This document shows positions 1-12,722 of a stretch of DNA of 64,000 nt, one piece after another (the first letter of the stretch is position 1; each line of letters starts with the position of its first letter). The notes under the pieces were generated by a model. It searched no databases and had not been told where the DNA came from. It saw only the letters and a program-made list of their open reading frames with translations. A program made the position numbers and the translations under genes. This DNA comes from Ochotona curzoniae (lineage: Eukaryota > Chordata > Mammalia > Lagomorpha > Ochotonidae): assembly GCF_017591425.1 (NCBI RefSeq), contig NW_024466004.1, positions 36,396,501 through 36,460,500 of the forward strand. The letters run 5' to 3'.

Positions 1-764
1 CTCTCTCAAAACTAAAAACAAAAAACTCTCCAGTGACCTTAGAGTGCACAAAGAATGTATGTAGGTTAGTGAAATTTACAGTATGTTTCAAAGTAAATTG
101 TCAAATTTTGGCCATTCTGAGCTGCAAATTAAAATCATGCCAAAATGAAGGTCATAGGTCTTTGAAAGCTGGGGTCACTTTGGAAGATTTAGTTTCTTTT
201 CAGACCTGATCTATTCTGTATTTGGCCTTATAAATCTCTCTGGTGGAAACAATCTCTCTCTCCCAAAATGGGTTGTCAGCATCTGCTGTGCTTGCCTCAG
301 ATGCAGACAGCATGTCCCAAAAGAGCACAGCCTTCTCCAGTGGCCTGCATCCAATGGCTCTTAATATCAGAGTATAAATGACCAGTTTAGCATTGCTCTA
401 GTGAAAAAAACAAAAAACACTTGCCACAGCTTCCCCAGAGATTTATTAAGGCTTTGTTCTCCTGTACCACAACTTAACGTATACCTTTGCCCAGTTCTAC
501 CCCTACTCTTCCATTATGCATGCTTTCTGCACCAAAAGATACCAACCTGAGGTCTGACTAGAGTGAATCCAAGAATGCAAGCTATTAGATGGAATTCTGG
601 AGCTAAACCACTTGCCCTGAGGTTTCCAACGGGTAGGTCTAATGCAGAATATTCCAGTGCTGGCCACAAATCTGATTGGTCTATTGGAGGAAAAATTCTT
701 TGGCATATGCAATGTATCAGGCATGTTGAGAAGGACAAAGAAGTAGTAGCTATAAAGAAAATAT
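1..764. other. Unassigned sequence at the window edge
   Basis: No gene or clear repeat seen. The first 30 bases are a CT run followed by A-rich sequence, which could be the tail of a SINE cut by the window edge. The open frames on both strands between 503 and 931 overlap each other and run into the old SINE that follows, so they look like chance frames. Confidence 0.4.
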
Positions 765-1079
765 GGGGCTTGTATTGTGGCACAGAGTCAATGCTCTGTT
801 TGCAATCCCAGCATCTCATTTTCATAACTGATTCAAATCCTGGCTTTCCCACTTCTATCCAGCCCCCTACTAATATTCCCAGGAAAGCAGTAGATGTTGG
901 TAAAATATGTGGACTCCTGAAATTCAAATGACATCCTGGGAGACCTGGCTTCAGGCAGGATCAGCTCCAGCCACGTGGCCAGTTAGAGTATAAAACAGCA
1001 TGGAAAATGTCTTTCTCTCTGTCTCTCCCTCTTTGATACTATGCCTTTCAAATAAATAAAGTAATTTTTAAAAAGAAAA
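765..1079 (+). repeat. Old diverged CSINE
   Basis: Degenerate head, then the internal words 'cctgggagacctggcttc' and 'tcaaataaataaa', in the order of a CSINE. Many substitutions and no clear target-site duplication point to an old insertion. Confidence 0.7.
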
Positions 1080-2011
1080 TAGTGTTGAAATGCTGTTTGT
1101 TAGCATCATTGATTGATATGTTTGAAGGTAAAATACAGGTTAAGATCCAGTGCTCCCAGATGGAAAATGAATTGGGTTGAGATAAAGCAGTGGAAACACA
1201 TTTGTAGTCCACAGAGCATTTTGGATAGGTGGAAATTCCCTGAAAGACTAAGGTGGGGGGAAGCAAAATAAAGTAAAACATTCACTCTACCAAAAAACTT
1301 AGTGCCAGAAAGCAGTTTAGTTTTTGCCCACTTATTTTTTCTACCTTGAGTTGTGATTTTTCAGGGGTTAACAAAACTCTGTGAATTTTAGTATGAATAG
1401 GCAAACCCTTTTCACAGATTAGTGTGTTCATTCGTTTTCTTCTTTGGTTATTGGTCCTGATTGCAAAATATCTGGATGTGAATGTAATAATGCATGTCTG
1501 GTTTATTTTGAACACATTCTTGGGTTTTATTGATATGAATGCATTCCACATGGTTCATACTCTAAACAGAAAATATAACATTTTCCTGCCTTGTTATTGT
1601 GTAGAATCAGTCACTGACAAAATAAATGTTTTATAATGGCCTCACAGTGTATTTTGCAACCTCCTGATAGAGAAAGGAACTCCCGATCTCACACATCCTA
1701 AAGGATTTTTTTTAAATAAACAGAACGTTAAAACTACCAAAATTTATAAAATAAGCCCTAGGGATATCAAAATTTTGCTTTAACTTGTGTCAGATAGGGA
1801 TATTAAGACAGTGAACAAAAGTATGTGTCACTTCTTTCATTTTTTGAAAAAAAAATAGGTACTCTGTGTGCTTGCCAATTTAAATATGCAAATATCTCAG
1901 AGTTTTCATGGGAAAATAAACAAAAATGTTCACTTACTCTTACATGAAAGATTTCTCAGGGGCCAAGGAATGTAGATTGAATGGGTTTGTTGGGAATGAT
2001 AGAAACAGCTT
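1080..2011. other. Unassigned AT-rich stretch
   Basis: About 0.9 kb with short A and T runs. No coding signal and no repeat I can name. Confidence 0.4.
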
Positions 2012-2025
2012 AAGATACGGTATTG

Positions 2026-2350
2026 GGCCTGGCGCGGTAGCACAGTGGTTAAGGTCCTTGCTTTGCATGCCCAGGATCCCATATTGGCGCCGGTTCTAAT
2101 CCCGGCAGCCCTGCTTCCCTTCCAGCTCCCTGCCTGTGGCCTGGAAAAGCAGTCGAGGAAGGCCCAAAGCTTTGGGACCCTGCACCCGCGTGGGAGACCC
2201 GCAAGAGGCTCCTGGCTTCAGATTGGCATAGCATTGGCTGTTGCGGCCACCTGGGGAGTGAATCATCGGACAGAAGATCTTCCTCTCTGTTTTTCTTCTC
2301 TGTATATCCGCCTTTCCAATAAAAATAAAATATATCTTAAAAAAAAAAAA
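2026..2350 (+). mobile_element. Young CSINE, full length, with target-site duplication
   Basis: Complete tRNA-derived SINE: A box near 2037-2050, B box 'ggttctaatcc' near 2092, CT-rich 3' region, AATAAA-rich tail and A run. Flanking duplications at 2012-2025 and 2349-2362 (agatacggtattg / agatatggtattg) differ at one base. Retained CpGs and the near-perfect duplication indicate a recent insertion, mobilised by L1 machinery as is known for this class. Confidence 0.92.
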
Positions 2351-2363
2351 GATATGGTATTGC

Positions 2364-2690
2364 CAGACTAGCACCATGATACACTAGGCTAAGCCTCCAG
2401 TTGCAGCGCCGATATCACACATAGGTGCACCTTCAAGTCCCAGCTGCCCTACTTCCTGATTTAGCTTTTTGCTAATGAGCCCAGAAAGACAGTAAAAAAG
2501 TAAAAAGATGGCCCAGGTCTTTGGGTCCCAGCACTCACAAGGAAAACCCAGAAAAAGCTCCAGGCTCCTGTTTGTACCAGCTCAGCTGCAGCTGCTGTGG
2601 TCATTTAGGGAGTAAACCAGCAAACAGAAGATCTGATTCTCCTCTCTAATTCTGCCTTTAAAATTAAAAAATAAGTCTTTGAAAATGTGT
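2364..2690 (+). repeat. Old diverged CSINE next to the young copy
   Basis: All CSINE segments are recognisable in order (cacatag-g-gcacc block, 'ggcccaggtctttgggtcc', 'gaagatctgattctcctctc', A-rich tail) but diverged. The young SINE landed just 5' of this one in the same orientation. Confidence 0.8.
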
Positions 2691-2994
2691 CATTTCTTAT
2701 ATATCATGTATAATCAAATTCTACAGTGATTATATTAGTATTTTAGCATTGTTCACAAAAGTAAAACAAAGCCAGGAACTGAAAGATCTTGCATGATGTA
2801 CCTCCCCTATGAGGGCGTCAGAGCTTTCTTCCACATGTAAGTAGGTACACATTAGCACCATCGGAGAGCTCTTTAAAAATGGAATTTTGTGATCCTAGAT
2901 TCATTTTCCCTTCTTTGAATTTTACAAAATGAAAGAACACAAAGGTATGCTTTTGTATTCGCGTAAGTTCCTCATTTCTGTGGAATTACAGTAG
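2691..2994. other. Unassigned stretch
   Basis: About 300 bases without a coding signal or recognised repeat. Confidence 0.4.
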
Positions 2995-3644
2995 TTCATT
3001 CTTTGTTATTGATGCAAAATACCCTGTGGTATAAATATGTCATAATCTATTCATTATTACACTATAGTCATTTGGGTCATTTCTAGCTTGGGGTTTTAAA
3101 TATAACATTGATATAACAATTCTGATCTGTGCCTTACAGTGTAAAGACACACTCATTTCTTTAGGGTAAGTAGCTGGAAGAAGAACTGCTAGGTCATAGG
3201 GATTTTGCATATTTAACAGATATTGCAAGTAAGTCTTCCTAGGGGACTAAGTCAAACAGCAGTGTATCAGAGTTCCAGTTGCTTCCCATCATCTCTGGTC
3301 TTTCATATTTTAACTGAAAAGTTATTTAAAAAATATTTTGTAATATTTCCTTGTGGCCTTAGTTTTCACATTCCTGTTGGTTATTGACTTTGAACATTTT
3401 TTAAAAATATGTGAGTATTGAACATTTGGGTATTTTATTTATTGGTTTCTGACCAATAAAATTTGTTTGTCTTTTCCTAGTTGGATGGAAGCAGTCATTT
3501 ATAAACTTATGATACAAATCCTCTGTTGGCTGTGTTGAAAAAAATCTTTTACCTCTGTATGACTTTTCATTTATTTTATGCTGCTTGCTGACAAAGAGAA
3601 TTATTAGTTTGACAAATTCTAATTTATCATTGTGCATCATGATT

Positions 3645-3705
<61 letters not shown>

Positions 3706-3835
3706 AAGAAGCCTTTGCTCACCTGATGGCCATTAAGCATTCTATGTTTCCTTTTTATGACTTTATCATTCTAAAGCAATTGTGATTAGGTTCATAATTT
3801 ACTTAGAATTAATGTAAATTCGGGGCTAATTTTGT
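2995..3835 (-). repeat. Old L1 (L1M-like) 3' ORF2 fragment, antisense
   Basis: The + strand reads as the well-known antisense of the 3' end of mammalian L1 ORF2: a 'tagtcatttgggtcatttctagct' region near 3063, a 'ctgctaggtcat' region near 3186, and 'cagcagtgtatcagagttcc' near 3256. It resumes after the (GT)n at 3705 with the segment that normally follows. It is heavily mutated and cannot encode a working protein. Confidence 0.75.
3647..3702. repeat. (GT)28 microsatellite
   Basis: 56 bases of perfect GT dinucleotide inside the L1 fragment. Perfect runs of this length are usually length-polymorphic. The Cys-Val run in one frame is a by-product. Confidence 0.98.
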
Positions 3836-5284
3836 TTTTTTTCCCAGTTTGAAAATTCAAACATTTTCAAGATTTTTTTCATTTATGCTTACATGATACA
3901 AGGGGCTTAGAAGCTACTTTTCTTGTAATGTTGACAAGTTCTGTTACTTATGTTATCCTAGCCTTATATGCAAGTTGGGAAATGTTTGTGTAAGATTTCT
4001 TCCTTTGTAAAATGTGCAGAAGAATTTTGCTAGAGTGAAGCCATCTGGCAGTGTCCCTGATCACAGCCCTGCTGGGTTACTGTTCAGCCTTCTTGTTATT
4101 CAGTAGCCATCCCAATTTTTTGCCTATTTACTCAGTTATAGGGACATTTAAAGCAAGCATGAAAAAATGAACTGAATATCAACTCAGAAGATCTTAGTTT
4201 CCAATCAAGATAAAATGTATTGCATGTAGGTGTGACACACGTTCTTTCCTTTTTTGTACAAACAAACAGGAAGAGCTATGTCTGAGATCTAAACACATAC
4301 TTGCTGGATTTCTAAAAATGTGCCTTCACTAATAAGCCACTGGGTGTTGGTAAAAATAAGCATTGTAATTAAACAAATAAACCGGCATGGCTCTGGTGAA
4401 CTGTGACAGTTCTGTTCCAGACAGAGATGACTGTAGTCCTATTTTCAGGAGAGGTAGAAGATAAAGACAGTGGCTGTCCAGGTTTGTGATAAATATCATC
4501 ACTATCTGCTGTGGGAAAAAGGGGCAAATCACTGCCTCCGTTAGCTTAGCAACATAGTGACATGCAGAAGATATTGCTGCAGTAGGTTGGAGTTTTCAAT
4601 AATCAATTTCTACAGAAAACATTTTCTTTCCTTCAGCATTGACCTTCTGTACTTAGATTCACTCCTTGGATCTTCTTCATTCTTCCATCTTGACAATACA
4701 GCTGAACTGCAGGCTGCAAAATACGTCTCCTACCACAAAAGTAATAAAATAGAGAGCGGACTGTACAATCCAAATGAGCAGAACATAACATTAGTGAAGT
4801 TTGTCTAATAGGTACTACGAGAATTCTTTATTTGGGGATTATAAAGAGAATGTGGAGCAGATGAAGGCCCTGGATTGTGTGCCCCCTGGAGACTGAGGGG
4901 CCACCAGGCAATACAAAGAAATCATTGGCAAGTCTGGAAGAAAATTTGAGAGCTTTTAGAGATGGTTTTAAAATGGGAATAGATGGCCACTGCATAGAAA
5001 ACTTAAGAGTTTTGGCTCAGAGATATGTAATTGGGGATAATTGTATAAACAAATTTCATTAAAGTTGAAGCAGATTTAAGTCATGGAATGGATTTGATAT
5101 GGAAATGGAGGTGAACTTGTGGCTCAAACAGATTTTCATGAATAAGAAAGCTGAAAGAAATATTCAGTTCATTTATGTCAGTATAATAAAATTAGGAGAA
5201 GGCTTGGGAAACTGCTACACAATTGTCAATTTATTCCAAAACAAACAACCACACTTGTCAATTTATTCCAAAAGGAGTGTTTCG
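3836..5284. other. Unassigned sequence
   Basis: About 1.4 kb with no supported gene. The only structure seen is a short direct duplication: 'ttgtcaatttattccaaaa' at 5223-5241 and again at 5255-5273, a 32-base period. Confidence 0.4.
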
Positions 5285-5405
5285 AATTATGAAGGGACAT
5301 TCAGAAAGTGCATGGGAAATGCACATTCTGAAAAAAAAATATGAACAGATTTCAATTTTTTTTTGCAAAATAAACTTTTAATTCCACTTCCCACAGAATT
5401 TTAAA
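5285..5405. repeat. Small DNA-transposon-like (MITE-like) relic
   Basis: The segment with 'ttcagaaagtgcatggga', a T-rich centre and 'gcaaaataaacttttaattcca' wording resembles a small non-autonomous DNA element that also appears at 40985-41105. The inverted ends are weak in this copy; family name not assigned. Confidence 0.4.
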
Positions 5406-7751
5406 TTCACATTTCAGATTACTCCAAAAACTAAGTTTCTGCAGCTAATTTACAAGTTCTGCTGTGTTTGTCTGCTCTGTACAGCTGACTGAACAAATGG
5501 GGAAGACGACCATGGGAAGCCAAAGGAATCATGATCCAAGAGGCATAGCACCTTCAGGGACAACTTCTGGTCTTCTGGGTGTCAGAGGCAGAAGGCAACC
5601 TAAGAAAGCCTTTTGTCACTGTCCTTGGCCACCTTCTATTTTTCCCTGACACAGCAGCCAAGACAGAGGTTGTTTATCAAGGTTCTGAGGGAGACCAATT
5701 TGGTTGACTGCAAGAATTCCATGTGTAACCTCATGTGAATGTTTTAAACTCTAGGCAGGATTTATAGCTTTGCCTTTTTTGTAGCTTCTGCGTGCGTCAT
5801 CCTCAAGACATCCTCAAGAGAAACCTCTGAGTCCAGCTATCAGCACTCTGGGATTATTTAGTCAGACATGGTTTTTCCCAGTTGCTATCAACCACGATAC
5901 ATGTTTACCAACTGCATGTCTCTGGAACCTTGAAGCATTTCAGCAAGACTCACAGGTGTGTTGATCCCCCATCCCACCCTGCTTGCCAGGCTCTGGGAAA
6001 GCAGGAGACCAAGTGCTGTACAATTATTCTTTCTCCCTGTCTTTCTCACTGAGTGACCTGAATTCATACATAGCTTTTATTCCTTTCCAGAAATGAATCA
6101 GAAATATCCTGCTTAATCTCTTGAAGTGCTTTGAGGGAGAGGAAGAGCAACAATATTGGATGTGGCCCTTGAAGTCATTCTAGGATTAAACTCAAAGAGT
6201 CCTTCTGACAGGTGTTATTGTCTATAGCTAGATAAGAGAGATTAGTTGGCAGGGAGTTAAGACTGACAATTAAGCTACACTTGAAGAGCACAGCAGCCAT
6301 CTTCTAGAACTGAAGGATAAATGCTAAAGTCTCTTAACAGTCTTTCTTTTTTTTCTTTGGCTGTAAATAATAATTTGTTTATTGCTTACATATTGGCAAG
6401 TGAAAATACATCTGGTAAACCATACAAGTGAGCTAGACCACAGGGTTCGAGAAGGAAGTGGGCCCTAATTATGTTGATCCCTACCTTGTTGACCACAGAT
6501 AATGAAATCTGAAAACCTATGTTCATCTTCAGTTTTCCACAGTAAAAATTGGGGCTCAGACTGCTTTCACTAAAGTCTTGCTGATGGGAATAATTATTGC
6601 TGATGCTACCACATTCACACGTTCCCGCTTTGTCCTTCTGTCTGGAAGCTATAGCCTGAAATATCGTGGAGGATTGTTGTTTGTCACTGTCTCTTCTCCA
6701 ATCACAGTAGGAAATTAATCAATGTCATTTGTATAAATGAGTGAGAGGTGTCTGGGAATATCTGGTAACTATCAGTCAAGGGAAGGTGGGAGAACAAAGC
6801 AGCAGAGAGATAAACACAGCATGGAAGATGGGCCAGTAAGCAGAGGGGACCCTAGGGCAAGCAAGATTAGAGAGAGGAAAGTGGATAAGAGAGGAGGCTG
6901 GGGGTTCATCTTTTCTGGAATAATCAGGATTTTAATGTTTGAGAACACAATTATTCCATTTTTACACAATTCCTAATAGAAATGCTAAAAATCTAAAGAA
7001 GTACGTATTTTGATTCTTTCATGGACAGTTTTTCCAATGACTTTCCAGGTTCATATTTACAGGCAAGTTTTCCTCTAGAGGCTGTCAAATACAAATATCT
7101 CTAAATATTAACAAGCTGTTACTTAAGTCATACCAATTCACAATGTAATATCATATATACTACATCCTCAAATTTCCAATCTTTCACAGAACATTAATAA
7201 AATTTCTAAGAAAATTGGACCACCATGACCCAAAATGTTATAGAATGCATGCAATTGTGACAACACAACACAGACTGTGGTGCAGTCTTGTGGGTGGCGG
7301 TGGGCAAGGGTGCCAATTCTAACCAACCACTGTAAAGAGAATTGAAAATGTTCAAGATATATTAAGTGCATGACTGAGACTAAATTTCCATTTTCTAAGC
7401 TTAACATTATTGGATACAGCTAACCTCCACCTGTTGAATGTTAAACTGACCCTCAAGATAGAAAAAGTCCATTGTAATTTAATACACTACTATTTTCTGA
7501 TTGTACCAAAAAAAACCCTCAGCAAATAAATTCACCTCTTAAAAATTCATTTACATTGAATAAACAAAGTTGTATTCCTTCTTTCTTAAAAAATATTCCT
7601 GAAAAACTAGAAAAAATAGTTGAAAAACTATCCCTTTAGATTATAGGAAAAGGAAGATAATGGCTACTGAAACACAGGACATGATTGTCATCCGACTTCC
7701 TTCCTTTCTTCTGCTTCCTCAGGGACTGGTCTCTTCATGCTTAGTTTCTCC
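5406..7751. other. Unassigned sequence, 2.3 kb
   Basis: No repeat recognised and no coding pattern. The frames at 5464-5649 and 6737-6976 are short, have no splice context and match nothing I know. Confidence 0.4.
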
Positions 7752-7960
7752 ATTTTCTTTTTAAAATTTTTATTGATTGAAACGTTTTATAATATAGTTC
7801 CACAGGCTCAGGGATTTCCCCATCCACCCTCCCATTCCCTCTCCTCCTAGCCCCCCCACCCTGCACTGTTTTCTTCTATATTATTACAATAGTATAGTCC
7901 TTCAAATCTTTTTTTCTTGGGTTACCAGTTTGACCTTTGTTCTTCTTTTGCCTTTTGTTT
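7752..7960 (-). repeat. L1 3' end, antisense
   Basis: The reverse strand carries a G-rich polypurine tract (7808-7862), followed by 'ggaactatattataaaac' and an AATAAAAATTTT tail. This is the usual layout of an L1 3' UTR. Strongly 5'-truncated. The same kind of ending recurs at 47015 and 53715. Confidence 0.65.
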
Positions 7961-8439
7961 GCACTTTTTTTCTGAAGACTATGCCTTTCCTACAGATTTT
8001 TTAAAAAGTTATTTTGAAGAGGGGAGACTTACGTTCACTTTAGCAGGAGCAGTTTGAGCTGTCAACCTTGCACATGCTTACTTGGGCTCATCCTTCCCCA
8101 CTCCTGAGATCAAGCAGAACTTTCTCATGGGTATCTTGGTGGGCAGGACGCATGCCCAGTGTTGACTGTCTCTGCAAAGCTGGACACAGCAGTTCTTAAA
8201 ACAGCTCTTCCTGGATACAAAAGAGGAGGCTGTCTCCCCTCCTGGCTTACTATTATTTCCTCGTGCACACCAATGGCAGAACATGATACAAAGAATTGGG
8301 CATCTGATCAGGACTTCTATTAGAGAAGTGGTCTTGGAGAGGGATGCAAAGCTCCAGACCCTTTGGTCTCCCTTTCAGGTCGTCTCTGTGTGTGTGTGTG
8401 TGTGTATGTATGTGTTTTCTATTTCCCTAAGATCTCTCA
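7961..8439. other. Unassigned stretch with a short TG run
   Basis: No gene seen. A TG/TATG run lies at 8387-8414. Confidence 0.4.
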
Positions 8440-8855
8440 AATTCTCTTTTCTCCATTCTAATTCTATGCCATAATTTCTATCCCATGTGACCTTCAATGA
8501 ACTTACAGCTTGCTTCATAGCTCTTAGACTACCTGTCCAGTTCACTTCCACCATGGCTTCTATAAAGTACAACTCCCATAGCATTATGCTGGGATTGAAA
8601 ATTCGTCAGTGGTCCCATTGCTTTCCAAGCTCAGGGTGTAATGAGATACTTGATAGTCTTGCCCCGGCCCTTCCTTTCAGGATGTGTCTTAGCAAACCCC
8701 AAGATTCCTGACAGCTTGAAGTCTTACTGAGAGGTTCTATGCCTTTGCACAAATGACTCCCTCTGCTAAAAACCCTGTGTGCTTTTTATCCCCTACCTCC
8801 CATACACACATCATCTCAGTGACTCCTACTGACCCTTTTATATTTACCTCAAGTC
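8440..8855 (+). repeat. L2 LINE fragment
   Basis: Contains the L2 3' wording in order: a 'gtggtcccattgctttccaa' region near 8612, 'tatgcctttgcacaaatgactccctctgct' region near 8739, and a Pro/Ser-rich CT region after it. Old and diverged. Confidence 0.6.
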
Positions 8856-8857
8856 TT

Positions 8858-9445
8858 GTGTTAGCCAAAGCTCTACAGAGACAGAGCCAGTAAGACAAAG
8901 ACAAATACACAGGCTGGTACACACATACAAACACTCAAAGTGGAATTTACAAGAGGAATTGGCTTACCTGATCATGGCAGCAGGGAAGTCCCAGGATAGG
9001 TCATCTGCAGGCTGCAGACTCTGGGATGCTGGTAGCTCTGTTCAATCCAACACTCAAGTCCACAGAACCAGGGAAGCCACAGGAATACATCTTGACTTCA
9101 AGGTTGAAAACCTAAGTATCTTTAAAAGAAATAATTGGTTTAAGTCCTAGAGTACAAAGGCCAACAAACAATATCCAAGGTAACAACCAAAAGGTCCCAG
9201 CTCTGAGAGACCAATTCACTTTCTGTATATATTACGTCTTGTCCCCTTGCTGATTGATGATGCCTTCTAGACAAAGGTTGGGTCTTTCCCACAAGTTTAC
9301 TCCAACTCAAAGGTTGATCTCTTTAGGAAACATGCTCACAGGTCACCTAAAACAACACTTTCCCACAACTTCTAGGTATTTCCTATTTTCAGCCAAATTT
9401 AGCACCCTGTCAATTAATCACTGTAAGATTTTACCAGAGGAGTCT
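8858..9445 (+). repeat. Ancient LTR-like interspersed repeat
   Basis: Starts 'tgttagccaaagctctacag', continues with 'ggaattggcttacctgatca' near 8955, and ends near a 'gtcaattaatcactg' segment. I recognise this layout as an old mammalian LTR or MER class repeat (ERVL/MaLR type suspected); exact family not assigned. Confidence 0.5.
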
Positions 9446-9644
9446 TCATGAAACTTGTACTTGCTGCATGCCCTTTCAGAGTGCCCCTTTAACATCCTTT
9501 ATTGCAGTAATTACGACACTATCTAACAGTTGTTACTAGCTTCTTTACTCTCCTGGTCAGCTATCTTCTTGATAGCAGAGGCTAGGGCTAACACAGTTAC
9601 AGACACACAATGTGTATTCAGTAACTATTTGAAAAAAAGAAATA

Positions 9645-10370
9645 ATGGAAGAGTGTGTGTGCAGGCTGATATGTATGACAGATGGATCTGGACCCTGTCC
9701 TGGCTGGCACATACAGGAGTCAGGTCTGGGGTCAACTCAGATGAGGTTTCTTTGGGAATCAACCCAAACTGAACTGCTGGACTCAGAACTCCAACCACAG
9801 GAAGAATCACAAGATCTGTCTGTAGACTGCATGTGTCTGAAGATGGTGCAATAGACAACACGCCCAGATGCACAAGGAGGATATGACAGTTCACTGCGGC
9901 CTACAGAGGACATCTGGTATCATACAGAGGAAGGAGAATAGAACAAATTGATCAACTACCCTAACCTACCATTAACAGCAAATATCTGGATGAATGGAGA
10001 CAGTAAGGTAGATTCTGTCAGCCAATGGACTTTGGAAGGAAGTTCTCATCCTTGAAGCAACAAAATCAACAGCATTTCAGAACTAGCAAAACCACTTGAG
10101 CATTACCCTTAGGGCATACTCCACATTGGTGACCGTGGGATGACACTGGGTAGCAGCCGTTACCCATCCCTGGGTTCTGATACAGTTAGGATGCTGGGTG
10201 CAGCTTCTCTCCTCTCCACATCCCTCCCCCAGATACAGGAAGAAGGAAAAGAAGGTTGGAAACAATGGTCTCATCTACTTGCCCCTAATGCTTGAGTCTT
10301 CCCACCTTAATCAGTAGTACACATGTGCATGCTTCTTTCTCAATTATGCAAACCTCAAAGATAAATTTTT
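9645..10370 (+). mobile_element. Family X retroposon, copy A (5'-truncated)
   Basis: Shares its 3' unique part with three other copies in the window. From 9701 to 10360 it aligns to 20821-21480 at a constant offset of 11,120 with 9 mismatches and no gap (98.6% identity). Left of 9701 identity to copy B falls to about 60%, while some wording there is closer to copy C. It ends in 'aacctcaaag' and an A/T-rich tail, directly followed by a CSINE. There is no coding frame of note. The 5' truncation and A-rich 3' end are typical of L1-mobilised elements; the family name is unknown to me. Confidence 0.85.
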
Positions 10371-10380
10371 AAAAAATCTA

Positions 10381-10702
10381 GGGCCGGCACAATAGCGTAG
10401 TGGCTAAAGTCCTTGCCTTGAATGCACCAGGATATATACATGCCGGTTCTAATCCCTGCAGCTCCACTTCCCATCCTGCTCCCTGCCTGTGGCCTGGGAA
10501 AGCAGTCGAGGATGGCCCTAAGAGTTGGGACCCTGCAGCCATGTGAGAGACCTGGAAGAATCTCCTGGCTCCTGACTTTGGATTGGTTCAGTTCTAGCCA
10601 TTGTAGCCACTTGGGGAGTGAACCATCAGACAGTAGATCTTCCTCTCTGTCTCTCCTCCTCTATGTATATCTGACTTTACAATAAAAATGAATAAATCTT
10701 TA
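10381..10702 (+). mobile_element. CSINE inserted at the tail of family X copy A
   Basis: Full-length CSINE with head, B box near 10443 and AATAAA tail. A 10-bp duplication 'aaaaaatcta' at 10371-10380 and 10703-10712 brackets it, showing insertion into the A-rich tail of copy A. It is therefore younger than copy A. Confidence 0.88.
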
Positions 10703-10712
10703 AAAAAATCTA

Positions 10713-12479
10713 AAAACACGAAATAGTGGAAGAGAGGATATTATACAGAGGTTGATCATGGTCTGCTTGCTCATAAACCATTTCTGCACCATTTTATCAT
10801 ACCTATCAACCTAACTGGCTTCAAATATCAAGGTCCAGTTTGAAGAGATGAGATGAGATGAGCTGCTCTTATTTGTTTCCTGTGTCTTTGGAACTGGGAG
10901 AGAAGGTAAATTAGGAAAGGGTGCCAGAGATAAGGCATGACAGAACTGCAACATACAGACATGTTTGGAGGCAGAGACTGCAACAAACAGAAGACACAGA
11001 AATTTGCATAATATTAGAAAACAAGTTAAAACACAGCCAGAGCAATAAAGCCTGTGTTCTGTGGTTCTTATCACTTCTATTGCCCCATATCTTGAGTTAC
11101 TCCTGCACACACACACAAAAAAAATCTCTATATTTTAACATTGAACTTTATGGTTACTGATCTGAATGAATTTTTGTTGCTTGTAAGCAAAGGAGCCTGC
11201 AGTGACACACAGATGATGGAAGGGAAGAGAAGAGGAGAAGAAATGAAAAGATCAAATGGTCCTTGTTTCAGGCATTCCAGCTTTTCTTTCCACCTAAACT
11301 TATGTTTTATTCTGTGCCTCTCCACTAGCCCTGACCGACAAGTCCTCTACAATCCAATAGGCATCACTCCTTCCCTGTGGGTTTACCAGGGTCAATTCAC
11401 ACTTGCACTGTCATTGTGAATTACATACAGAGTTCAGATAAAGCATTGTAAATCCTTAGAGCTAACATAAAAAAATCTACAAGTTGTGTTCAATATCCTC
11501 TTGAATTCCATATACAGTTTGTAAAAGTCAAACTTAAATAGCAAGGCATAAATCCAGTCAAATAAACATTTTGGCAATAGAAAATTGATTGCAAAATATT
11601 CGTAAAATATGTGTGGGTTAAATATTAATGCTGAGAAAAGTTATAAAACATTAAATGACTGATGGAGGAAGATAGCTTCATTCTAGTTCTGTGTCTGAAC
11701 AATTGTCTTATTGGTTGCTTGTGTGATTAAAATGATATTTTATTACACCAAACAATGTGAGGACTTATAATGCCAAGAAATAGGACTTATATTTACTCCT
11801 TTCTGTTTTTGTTAAAAGGAATGTCTTTAAAGAAAATCTTAGAGACTTTCAAAATAGTTTTATCTACCTTTTGGAAAATAATGTATTTATGTGAGCATCT
11901 AAGACAATTAATAGAAGAAAGTAATTATGTTTTTGTAGTTAGAAGCATGGCTAATATTTTATAAGATTTATAGGAGATAATTAAAAACCTATGAAGAATT
12001 AAGTAGTGCAATCTCATTAAATATATGTGGTAGCTATCATGAAAAGACTTCCTTGAGAAAAAAGTTGCTGACGTATATTTGTATGGAGATTACCAAAGTT
12101 TCCAAGAGAATGACTTTTGACTTTTTAAAATGAGGAAAAGTTAGAATTTCATTATTTTGAATTCTTTGTTTATAAAAAGCAGAAGTTAGAAAGTAACTAA
12201 CTAGAATGATGGGTGTGTAGTATAAAATCTGATTACTTCTTTGGGGAAATTCCATATAATTAAAAAAATAATTTTATTAACAAAGGGACACATTGAGCAA
12301 ATAGTTTCTCTTCTACTGAGGCATTTAACTGTCATTCTTTATTGATCAGTCTATGGATTATGTTATCAAATCAAATTAAATATTATCTTATTGTAGAAAG
12401 TGTATGCACATTACCTAATTTTCCAATAAGGCCACACATTTTAAAAGTTAATCAACTCTGTGTTTTTAAAAAATAATAC
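10713..12479. other. Unassigned AT-rich sequence, 1.8 kb
   Basis: No gene or named repeat seen. A short GATGA run lies near 10846-10861. Several A-rich runs after 11,450. Confidence 0.4.
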
Positions 12480-12722
12480 CCTGGGGACGGTGCCATATTG
12501 TAGCACACCAAGTCTCCACCTGCAATGCCAGCATTGTTTATGGGTGCCAGTTCTAGTCCTGGCAGCTCTATTTCAGATCCAGCTCACTGCTAATATCCTG
12601 GGAAAGCAGCAGAGTCCTTGTGCCTCTGAACCCACATGGAAGACCTGGAAGAAGCTCCTGGCTCCTGGCATTGGACCAGCCCAGCCATGGCTATTGCTGC
12701 CATTTATAGAGTGAACCATTGA
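12480..12722 (+). repeat. Old CSINE lacking its 3' tail
   Basis: CSINE order is intact from the head to the 'agagtgaaccattgactgga' region near 12708, where it stops and L1 sequence begins. The CT-rich region and tail are missing. Confidence 0.75.

Noticed and set aside
2037..2102. tRNA gene
   Set aside because: The A and B boxes belong to the tRNA-derived head of a CSINE; there is no tRNA cloverleaf, anticodon arm or 3' terminator in place. The same applies to all other CSINE heads.
3585..3785. Open frame with a Cys-Val run
   Set aside because: It is the translation of the (GT)28 microsatellite within an L1 relic.
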